Origin: Hormiphora californensis
Lineage: Eukaryota > Ctenophora > Tentaculata > Cydippida > Pleurobrachiidae
DNA: 64,000 nt
Reading direction: 5' to 3'
NCBI GenBank assembly: GCA_020137815.1
Contig: CM035360.1
Span: 3,416,578-3,480,577 of the forward strand
Shown here piece by piece: positions 54,812 through 64,000 of this stretch; position 1 is the stretch's first letter, and the number at the start of each line of letters is the position of its first letter. Under the pieces are notes generated by a model, which did not search any database, was not told where the DNA came from, and saw only the letters and a program-made list of their open reading frames with translations. Both the position numbers and the translations under genes were made by a program.

Positions 54812-57760
54812 TTACAACTCAGCCATGGGTTCCCCATCACCCACTCCAAATGCACCAACGAAGAGATGTGTTTTCAGCCGGTTTTTGAAAGTATCCACGT
54901 TGGGGATTGACCTGAGCTCAAGGGGAAGCTCATTCCAGACAGAGGGGAGGAACACTGATAACCTCCTACGTCTCAACTTAGAGTTGGCATTGATACTGGT
55001 CATCTTTGGATGTTTTAACCTATAAGGATCAGGAACACAAGTCATCCTCGTTGTCCTAGAGGTTCCCCAAGTCTCATCACGTGGCACCAAATCTTGGAGA
55101 TAACACGGGGCTGTTCCATTGACTATTTTATAGGCAATCAAACATGCTTTGAAGTCCAGCCTATAGGAGATCGGTAAAATATGACACTGCCTGAAATACT
55201 CTGTGTAGTTGTCCTGGTGTCCGTGGATGTTGTATATAAAGCGTACACAGGCATTGAGAAGCTTCTGGAGCCCACTGAGAACCCGACCAGGAAGTCCACA
55301 ATACAGTATATTACTGTAATCTATCCTCGATAAAATCAACTGTTTGACCAACATTATCTTAGTTGGGATATCAAAACACCTGTGCAGTTGCCAAAGGTTT
55401 CGTAACATCAGCCCACACTGTTTCCTCACATTGTTAACCTGACGTTCAAGGCCAAGATTGTGATCCAAAAGAATTCCTAGGGTTTTACCATCTGTTCCAC
55501 TACATTCACTAGGAGAGATTTCCGTTCCTCCAAAGTTGATAACTGGATCAAAAGAGACTTTGCTTAGAGAACTGCGCTTTCCAAGCAGGATGAATTCCGT
55601 TTTTGCCTCATTACACTTCAACCACTGCCCCACCATCCACTTCTTCACTTTCGCTAGACACTCCTCAATATCCACCTTTGCCTCAGACCAGCCAGCAGCA
55701 TCCGTAGGAACCAGACTCACGTAGAGCTGGGAATCATCTGCATATAACTTAATCCGGAGTCCATATGGCTCCACAATATCTTGTACAGCCTCAATGTAGA
55801 GTAGGAACAAAATAGGACCAAGGAGGGACCCTTGAGGGACTCCACAAAGTAAGGCAAGGGTTTCCGAAAGACAATCACCAACCGAAACTCTAAAAGATCT
55901 GGAACTCAAATAGCTTTTAAACCATCGGAGAGGTTCACCATCCACTCCAAACCGTTTCCGCAACACCTCCAACAGCTTTCCATGGTCAACCGTATCAAAA
56001 GCAGCGCTCATGTCTAGACAGATAAGAGCTACTACGTTTCCTTTATCCATTTCCCCTAGAATATCATCGAACATGCTTGCCAATAGCGTTTCACAACTAT
56101 GACCAACACGATAACCAGACTGATGTTTGCCCAAAAGAGAGTTGCGATCCAGGTAATCATTCAGCTGCGTGAGAACAACCTTCTCAAGAAGCTTAGAAAG
56201 AAATGGGATGTTCGAAACAGGACGATAGTTGCTGAGAGCTTCTCGATCTCCATACATATTCTTGATGGTAGGAAAAACAAGCGCCTCCTGGAGAGATTCT
56301 GCGACCGAAGACTGATGTAGAGACTGATTGACTATTGATGTTAATCCAGGGGCCAGATCACCTATACAGTCCTTTACCACCCAAGTGGGTAACGGATCAA
56401 GGTCACAATGCTTGCTGGACATAGACTTCACCAATGAAACAAGTTCCTCCTCAGATATCTCTTTGAATTCCTTCCATGTTGTATGACAGGTTTTTCCAGA
56501 TTCCACAAAATCGCCAGCTTGCTGCTGCTCCTCATTGACTTGGGTTCGAATTTTGGCCACCTTTGAACTAAAGAACTTTGAAAAGTCATCCGCCAAGTTC
56601 TTGTTGTTGGTAGTCTCAGGAAGAATCGTTTCCGCTTTTCCCAGGAGTTTCTGTAACTTTCTTTGTAGCTTCTTCGGGTCCCCTTTTGCTGCATCTAGGT
56701 CCTCTTTGACAAAAGCTGATCTCTTTTCCTTGTCCATGTTCCCATAAAGCTTCTTCAGATCATTAAATCTCCGTTTCGCCTCCTCAGTTCCATGCTTCCT
56801 CCAGTACCGTTCCGCACTCCTCCTCTCACGTAGTATTCCTCTTAGTTCCTCATCCCTCCACGGTTTAAACTTTTTCCCTGTCCTCACTCGTTTCCTCGGT
56901 ACCCGCCTTTCCACTATACTCTCCAGCCAACGATAGAAGTTCACAATACTCTCCTCTGGATCCCGGCCTAGTTCAAATTCCGCTTTCTGGAGGTCCTCTT
57001 TGAATCCTTCCATGTCCATTGACTTGTAGTCCATGTATTCTCGAAACATTGATTTCCGCATACAAGAGTTTGACAGGTCCTGTCTCACTTGAAGCCCAAA
57101 CTGCACCAGAAAGTGATCCGAGGTAGTACCATTAGGACATATTGTTATGTCTCCTAGGTTAGTTTCCTTTGTGGTTATTACCAGGTCCAAGGTTCCACCA
57201 AGTTGGTGAGTAGGTAACAGTGGTACTCTTTGCTGAAGGTCAAATGAATCCAGAAGCTCCAATAGTTTCCTCGAGTAGAAGTTGTTCTTATCTTGCACCT
57301 GGAAGTTAAGATCCCCAGCTATAATTGGAGTGCCTTGTTTCATAGCTAGTTCAGAAAGATAGTCCCCAAACTCAGATAGAAATGTTGCCTCTGTGAGTCT
57401 TGACTTCGTTGTGTATGGTGGACGATAAACATTACAGAGTCTCTTTGGTTGATCTCTGTCACTGATAAGAACCTCTTGCACTTGAAAAGACTTAAACTTT
57501 GTCTTCACCGGACACTGTCGAAGAACTATACCGTCCCGAAAAAGAATTCCTATTCCTCCACCTCCTCTGTCTCCTCTGGGGCATGATAAAATATCCCATC
57601 CATTATCCCTGATCTCCTGGAGTTTCCCAGTATCCGTAGACTTCAAAAAGGTTTCCTGTACGAGACAAATATCACAATCCTCTTCTTCCAGATGCGAAAT
57701 AACACCTCCAGTTTTGTTTACAAGAGAACGAACATTTAATGTCCCAATCTTCCAAGTCTT
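54812..57760 (-). CDS. ORF2 of the CR1/L2-like element: endonuclease and reverse transcriptase
   Basis: The APE-type endonuclease begins at TLNVRSLVNK near 57742 and has QETF, AGDLNFQ, the TLDLVI strand and SDHF catalytic motifs. Reverse transcriptase motifs follow: AFDTVDH, GVPQGSLLGPILFLLY and the YADD box in KLYADDSQLY. The C-terminus has the conserved FLPSVWNELPLELRS. The product ends at 54812 after roughly 975 residues. The frame stays open upstream and overlaps the end of ORF1. I see no ATG between the overlap and the endonuclease motif, so translation probably depends on ORF1 (reinitiation or frameshift). Confidence 0.93.
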   Translation of the reverse strand, partial: KTWKIGTLNVRSLVNKTGGVISHLEEEDCDICLVQETFLKSTDTGKLQEIRDNGWDILSCPRGDRGGGGIGILFRDGIVLRQCPVKTKFKSFQVQEVLISDRDQPKRLCNVYRPPYTTKSRLTEATFLSEFGDYLSELAMKQGTPIIAGDLNFQVQDKNNFYSRKLLELLDSFDLQQRVPLLPTHQLGGTLDLVITTKETNLGDITICPNGTTSDHFLVQFGLQVRQDLSNSCMRKSMFREYMDYKSMDMEGFKEDLQKAEFELGRDPEESIVNFYRWLESIVERRVPRKRVRTGKKFKPWRDEELRGILRERRSAERYWRKHGTEEAKRRFNDLKKLYGNMDKEKRSAFVKEDLDAAKGDPKKLQRKLQKLLGKAETILPETTNNKNLADDFSKFFSSKVAKIRTQVNEEQQQAGDFVESGKTCHTTWKEFKEISEEELVSLVKSMSSKHCDLDPLPTWVVKDCIGDLAPGLTSIVNQSLHQSSVAESLQEALVFPTIKNMYGDREALSNYRPVSNIPFLSKLLEKVVLTQLNDYLDRNSLLGKHQSGYRVGHSCETLLASMFDDILGEMDKGNVVALICLDMSAAFDTVDHGKLLEVLRKRFGVDGEPLRWFKSYLSSRSFRVSVGDCLSETLALLCGVPQGSLLGPILFLLYIEAVQDIVEPYGLRIKLYADDSQLYVSLVPTDAAGWSEAKVDIEECLAKVKKWMVGQWLKCNEAKTEFILLGKRSSLSKVSFDPVINFGGTEISPSECSGTDGKTLGILLDHNLGLERQVNNVRKQCGLMLRNLWQLHRCFDIPTKIMLVKQLILSRIDYSNILYCGLPGRVLSGLQKLLNACVRFIYNIHGHQDNYTEYFRQCHILPISYRLDFKACLIAYKIVNGTAPCYLQDLVPRDETWGTSRTTRMTCVPDPYRLKHPKMTSINANSKLRRRRLSVFLPSVWNELPLELRSIPNVDTFKNRLKTHLFVGAFGVGDGEPMAEL

Positions 57761-58974
57761 TTCCTGAGCAGTTCCTCTTTGGTCCTCGTCCAGTACATGT
57801 TTTTTTCCTCTTTGCTCACACCTGAAGTCCTCTCCATTAGCCGTGCTCGCTCGTTAATGTACGAAGGGCACCACATACTTGAAGCCGTGTGGGTCCTCGC
57901 ATACTTCTTGTCCTCTCTTGATCCTCCAACTTCACAATTCACACACTTCATCTTGCCTGTTTCATTGCTCTTCTTCGCTCTGCAATCCTTTGTCTGATGT
58001 GTGCCAGCACAAAAGCAGCACACAGGATCATCCTTCTGAGGGCAATATACAGAGCCCGCCATGTGACCGAATCCTTGGCAGTGATAACATTGGATCACAT
58101 GATACCTGTTTTTGACAAAATGTTGCCGAAGACCTAAATTAAGCCTATCACCACTGCTAGCCAAAAGCCGCCGGATCTCTGGAGCCATCTGGATCACTGC
58201 ATACCTATCCTTCTTGTTTACGAACACCACTTTGAAGGTCTTGTCCTCATGATATAGCTTTCTGATATCCTCGTTTTTGTCCAAAATCGCCGCTAGAATA
58301 GCTTCTTTTTCAAGTAGTTCGGGGCCCAAGTCATTTATCGTCACCTTTGGTTCAAGCTTCTTGGTTTCCTCTGAGAAAAATGACACTGAACAATCCTGTG
58401 CAAGAGGAGTCAAAACTTTCTCCGCTTCCTTCATCTGATCCTCATTAGGGAAGTACAGCCGGGTATGGTCACTGTTCACTCTGGATCTCACCACCGGAAT
58501 AGTCTTCAAGGCACTTTCCACCTTTGGTTTGACCACATTCTTCCACTTATCAGCACAGAACGCTGACTCTCCTTCTCCGCTGTTCCCAGTGGTAATGTTC
58601 ACATAGTGTTTCATCGTAGGTGTCACCGGTTCCTCAGGCTCACCTGCACCACTACCAACATCATCCTTCCCTTTCTCCACAGGTTTCACTAGTGCAGAGA
58701 TGGTTGTGACCAGATCTTTGTGTAACTTTGCAAACGATTCTCTCAGATCAGTTTGGTCTCCAGGAACAGAAAACGGTGCCGTCGCCGGAAGCATTTTGTA
58801 GCAGACTTTGAGAAGATCCCACAACTGAGGTTTATGGACAGACGACGGACAAACAGCGTCACCTCTCTCTAGACACACTAAAAATTCACTACCCTTATAA
58901 TTATTGAATACATCACCTGCCAACACATCTTCAAATTCACTCTTAGTGATACAACTGTCATACGATTTAGTCAT
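57736..58974 (-). CDS. ORF1 of the CR1/L2-like element: zinc-knuckle nucleic-acid-binding protein
   Basis: 412 residues from ATG 58972-58974. The middle part (about residues 140-270) has the alternating pattern of an RRM-like fold, which I infer only weakly. The C-terminal third has Cys/His knuckles: CYHCQGFGHMAGSVYC (CX2CX4HX5C), CCFCAGTHQTKDC and a partial CVNC with a distant His and Cys. ORF1 proteins of this kind coat the element RNA. The last codons overlap ORF2. Confidence 0.88.
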   Translation of the reverse strand: MTKSYDSCITKSEFEDVLAGDVFNNYKGSEFLVCLERGDAVCPSSVHKPQLWDLLKVCYKMLPATAPFSVPGDQTDLRESFAKLHKDLVTTISALVKPVEKGKDDVGSGAGEPEEPVTPTMKHYVNITTGNSGEGESAFCADKWKNVVKPKVESALKTIPVVRSRVNSDHTRLYFPNEDQMKEAEKVLTPLAQDCSVSFFSEETKKLEPKVTINDLGPELLEKEAILAAILDKNEDIRKLYHEDKTFKVVFVNKKDRYAVIQMAPEIRRLLASSGDRLNLGLRQHFVKNRYHVIQCYHCQGFGHMAGSVYCPQKDDPVCCFCAGTHQTKDCRAKKSNETGKMKCVNCEVGGSREDKKYARTHTASSMWCPSYINERARLMERTSGVSKEEKNMYWTRTKEELLRKRLGRLGH

Positions 58975-59000
58975 CCTAAAACACCCGTTGCACGCCGGCC

Positions 59001-59653
59001 AACAACAAACTCTTCACTAATATCACTCGTAAGTTAAGTTAAAGTAGGCCCAACAGAGATCTAAAAGATTAGAGAATAGATGCTAACACAGTTATCGGAT
59101 CGATTGACGGCAAACTCAAATTAATTTGTTTAAAGTAGTGTTGAAAAGTTTGAAACAAAACTAAACAATTATCAAACAAATAGTTCTAGATGTCAAACAT
59201 CCATGGCTCTAGAGTCTACCCTCGCTTTGGAGCTTGGAAAGAAAGTCTCAAGTCACCAAATTAGTACCCCAAATCTAATTGAAACATGAGACAATACTCA
59301 CAACAGCTGTTGGCAAGCACTACAGTTCCCAGCTCAGGTACTTGTTGACAGTGCATGCCAACTGCAAAGCGTGAGTTGGCAAACGATGATGGCCCCCAAT
59401 AGCGCGGGATAGGGCAACGCTTTTGACTTTTCAAAAGCGTGAGCGGTGACCCGTGACGCAAGCGCTGAACTGACTCGCTTCACGTAACGACGCGAGCGCG
59501 AAGGGCTGCGCGGCGTTTTTTAAAATCTGGGTGCCTTGTCACGCGCAAATCCAGAATTAGCGCCGCGCAGTCCCGCGCGCCAAATTTTGATAAATAAAAA
59601 ATGAAATTCGAATCCTTTTTTCAAAAGTTCCCAAGCAAAAAAGAGGTGTCCCG
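59001..59653. other. Non-coding region right of the CR1/L2-like element
   Basis: Probably includes part of its 5' leader. GC-rich GCGCG words at 59440-59580. Contains ATCTGGGTGCCTTG at 59526-59539, repeated at 60068-60080 and inverted at 61812-61825. Confidence 0.45.
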
Positions 59654-60041
59654 ATAAGGAACCATAATAAAGTTCAAGAGCGCACCCCATCCAAGAGCGC
59701 ACCACCTCCAAAAGACACCACTTCAAGAGCGCACCACATCAAAGAGAGCTCCCCATCCAGAAGATACCGCGCGCAGGGGACACCACGCGCAGAAGAGACC
59801 GCACGCGCAAATACAACGCCGCGCTGGTCTCTTCTGCGCGTGGTGTCCCCTGCGCGTGGTATCTTCTGGATGGGGAGCTCTCTTTGATGTGGTGCGCTCT
59901 TGAAGTGGTGTCTTCTGGAGGTGGTGCGCTCTTGGATGTGGTCTCTTTTGGGTGTGGTACGCTCTCAGGTGTGGTCTCTCTTCGATCGGGTGTGCTCTTG
60001 GGTGCTCTTGGAGGCTCTTGAACTTTATTATGGTTCCTTAT
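59654..60041. mobile_element. 388-bp palindromic foldback element built of about 16-bp modules
   Basis: Perfect 28-bp ends (ATAAGGAACCATAATAAAGT on the left and its inverse on the right). Inside, about 59715-59825 and 59848-59935 are near-perfect inverse copies around a short spacer. Each arm is a run of 16-17 bp modules of the type CAAGAGCGCACCACNT / CAGAAGATACCGCGCG, eight or so per arm, with extra inverse modules on the right. No coding capacity. Confidence 0.88.
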
Positions 60042-60115
60042 TCTTGAAAAGGTCGGAAAACGTTAAAATCTGGGTGCCTTTCATTCAGTAATTGATTCGT
60101 AGTTTTAGCGCGCGA

Positions 60116-60180
60116 CGGGTTAGGGCTATCCGTTAGGGCCTGGTTAGGGTTTGGTTTGGGGTTATCGGTTAGGGCTATCG
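60116..60180 (+). repeat. Degenerate TTAGGG-rich stretch
   Basis: Five TTAGGG words, interspersed with GGTTTGGTTTGGGG and CTATC, in 60 bp. It resembles an interstitial telomere-like repeat but is not a regular array. Confidence 0.6.
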
Positions 60181-60614
60181 AGAAGGGTCCTCGGCCGCTC
60201 TTGGTTTCTTTTGAAAGACGATCAACACTGATGGCGCTGCAGGCTGCTGAAAAAGTCGCGACAGCTGAAGAACTCGGGACAGTTCGCAGCTGTTTACTTG
60301 TCACCAGATCTAACACCTGATCCAAATTAAGCAGCGAAAAGACCTGATAAATACCTAGAAAAGGCTCCGCTTAGAGGACCCGGGCGGGAAATACTGCATC
60401 AAAAACAATATCATCCAAGTAGGATAGCGCTATTTAAATGCCCCCTACATGAATTATGACTACATAATCTTGTTGAAAAGCTAGCCGCTTTTAGGAGCGA
60501 GGGCTGTTGAGGATGAAAGAGGATGTGATGATGAATCTAACTCCCAGCAGCAGAACTTGTGCACTGCTGCACCGTAAATGCGGACAGTTAAAAAGCGGAC
60601 TATAAATTTATATT
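60181..60614. other. Non-coding, nothing recognised
   Basis: Between the TTAGGG-rich stretch and the truncated retrotransposon. No splice-bounded exon or element protein. Confidence 0.45.
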
Positions 60615-61684
60615 TTGTGTACAGGAAAGACAGGAAAAACACTTGGGGTTTACTTGGACATGAATCTTTCTATGGAGAGACAGGTAAACAGTGTGAAGAG
60701 GCAGTGTGGAATGCTCTTGAAGAACCTGTGGCAGGTGAATCGCAGCCTGGATATTCCTACTAAAATCCTCCTGGTCAAGCAACTGATTGTTTCTCGGCTT
60801 GACTATTGCAACATCTTATACGCTGGATTGCCAAAGAAGCTTCTTGAAAGCCTTCAGAGGACATTGAACTCGTGTGTGAGGTTCATCTATAACCTTCATG
60901 GACACCAAGATGACTATTCTCAGTATCTTAAGGACACCCATATCCTTCCTATGGAGCAGCGTGTGGAGTTCAAGGCATGTTTGATGGCGTTTAAAATTGT
61001 TCATAACCTAGCCCCGGATTATCTCTGTGACCAAGTACCAGTTGAAGACTTGGAGGCTGTTCGAACCACTCGTGGAACTGCAACGCCTGATCACTACAAG
61101 CTTAAGTACCCTAAGCTTTCTAGTATTAATGCCAACTCCAAGTTGAGAAGGAGGAGACCGTCTGTTTTCCTACCTGAAGTGTGGAATGAGCTCCCCCTGG
61201 AGCTTCGATCAGTTGAGTCAGTGGATCTGTTCAAGTCGAGGTTGAAGACAAGATTGTTTGTGGAAGCATTCGGAGCCAACTGGGGATGAGGTTCCTTGTT
61301 TCTCCTGCTTTCATCAGGTATTTCGCCTAGCTTGTATTTATTTTCTTTTGGTACTGTTTTACCGCTCATGGTAAGGTTTTTATTGGCGTTTTACAGCATT
61401 TTTTTTCGAGTGAAGCACGAGTGGAAGTTATATTTACAGACATTTTCTACCATCTAATGTGGACGTTTTTCAATCTATATCAGTCTGTTATCTCATCTGG
61501 ACAGTTATGTGAGCCGAGAGTGTTTAATTCAGTTTAATTCAGTGTTTTGGGCCTACCATTTTTTGATATACGTCTTTAAGTAACCGCTCAGATCGCCTCT
61601 CAGTGTCAGTGTCAGTTCTACTACCCTGGCCCTGTGAGGTAAGGGCGGCATATAAATAGACATATTATTATTATTATTATTATT
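60615..61684 (+). mobile_element. 5'-truncated CR1/L2-like element, second family
   Basis: Open from about 60624 to TGA at 61287-61289 (about 220 residues) and encodes only the region downstream of the reverse transcriptase core: GKTLGVYLDMNLS, then LDIPTKILLVKQLIVSRLDY, then FLPEVWNELPLELRSV. It aligns along its length with the C-terminal part of the element at 54812 but with many replacements, so it is another family. The 3' UTR ends GGGCGGCATATAAATAGAC and (ATT)n at 61662-61684. The 5' truncation is typical of target-primed reverse transcription. Confidence 0.9.
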
Positions 61685-63710
<2,026 letters not shown>

Positions 63711-63845
63711 ATGACGACTGTAGGATTTATAGGAGCGGGTAAGGTAACCCAGGCTCTAATGAAAGGTCTTCTATCCTCTGGAGCCGTCACCCCCTCCAGA
63801 ATATACGCCAGTTCCAAGACTGAAGTGTCCCTTCAAAAACTCAAG
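63711..63845 (+). CDS. Pyrroline-5-carboxylate reductase, first exon (gene continues beyond the window)
   Basis: Last step of proline synthesis: NAD(P)H-dependent reduction of 1-pyrroline-5-carboxylate to proline. The exon encodes 45 residues starting MTTVGFIGAGKVTQALMKGL: the N-terminal Rossmann beta-alpha unit with the dinucleotide-binding GFIGAG that opens this family, then the ASSKTEVSLQKLK stretch where family members carry (I/Y)xASS. The ATG is the first in frame after an in-frame stop-containing region and lies where the family starts. The exon ends at a GTATAT donor at 63846 in phase 0. No second exon was found before the window ends at 64000. The closely related thioester/ProC-like oxidoreductases are possible but less likely. 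Confidence 0.85.
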
Positions 63846-64000
63846 GTATATTTCAACATAGATATGCTTTTGACGAGATCCCCACAGCAAACGCTGCCTA
63901 GCACAGTCTTAGTGGGGGATATTCGTAACATGTCAAAGATACCAAGAGATCGAATTGCTCACTTACTCTTACACACTGTTACAGCTCATAATATGTAGAT

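Larger units (their letters stand above)
54471..59000 (-). mobile_element. CR1/L2-like non-LTR retrotransposon, two ORFs, close to full length
   Basis: Minus-strand order: 5' leader (right edge near 59000, not exactly defined), ORF1, ORF2, a 3' UTR of about 320 bp and a (ATT)n tail at 54471-54492. The 3' end GGGCGGTATATAAGCGCGGAAT followed by ATT repeats is typical of CR1/L2-type elements. Both ORFs are open, so the insertion may be recent. A shorter relative lies on the other strand at 60615-61684. Confidence 0.92.

Noticed and set aside
60116-60180. True telomeric array
   Set aside because: TTAGGG words are irregularly spaced, only five occur, and genes continue on both sides.

Overview
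The window is nuclear DNA of an animal. It carries intron-rich genes with GT/AG junctions whose exons join in frame, animal gene families (a GAF-domain cyclic-nucleotide phosphodiesterase, a rhodopsin-type 7TM receptor, an ER FKBP), a Gypsy LTR retrotransposon, CR1/L2-like non-LTR retrotransposons with (ATT)n tails, and many long (CT)n/(GA)n tracts. Exons are mostly 60-280 bp; introns range from about 60 bp to several kb. The receptor lacks a DRY motif, and the mix of repeats would suit a non-bilaterian or lophotrochozoan animal, but the sequence does not settle the phylum.

Layout. 1-11.4 kb (+): a phosphodiesterase in 22 recognisable exons (GAF-A, GAF-B, catalytic HD domain, basic tail), its 5' end missing. 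A complete five-exon 7TM receptor lies on the opposite strand inside one of its introns, and at least six other introns carry hairpins or small foldback elements. 11.4-18.9 kb: mostly CT/GA-rich intergenic DNA. 18,923-19,022: a gap of 100 N. 19.0-25.1 kb: an anonymous block without microsatellites or recognisable genes. 25-33.4 kb: tandem repeats, several MITEs and parts of an unidentified minus-strand multi-exon gene. 33.4-34.2 kb (-): a DUF1295/steroid-5-alpha-reductase-like gene broken by several frame changes. 34.2-36.4 and 43.6-45.2 kb: homopolymer-rich blocks that look like poor assembly, flanking an almost intact Gypsy element (36,360-43,377, -). 45.6-54.0 kb (-): an ER-targeted, membrane-anchored FKBP spread over microsatellite-rich introns. 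54.5-59 kb (-): a two-ORF CR1/L2-like retrotransposon. 59.6-61.7 kb: a large palindromic foldback and a 5'-truncated relative of the CR1/L2 element (+). 63.7 kb to the end (+): the first exon of a pyrroline-5-carboxylate reductase.

The host genes do not form an obvious pathway: cyclic nucleotide hydrolysis, 7TM signalling, ER peptidyl-prolyl isomerisation, lipid/steroid-type reduction and proline synthesis. The strongest observations are a canonical -1 frameshift signal at the Gypsy gag/pol junction (slippery heptamer abutting the gag stop, then a stem-loop), the antisense nested receptor, the foldbacks repeated through the phosphodiesterase introns, and several structured MITEs built from short modules. 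I found no CRISPR array, tRNA, rRNA or prokaryote-type operon, and nothing I can defend as a wholly new multi-gene system.
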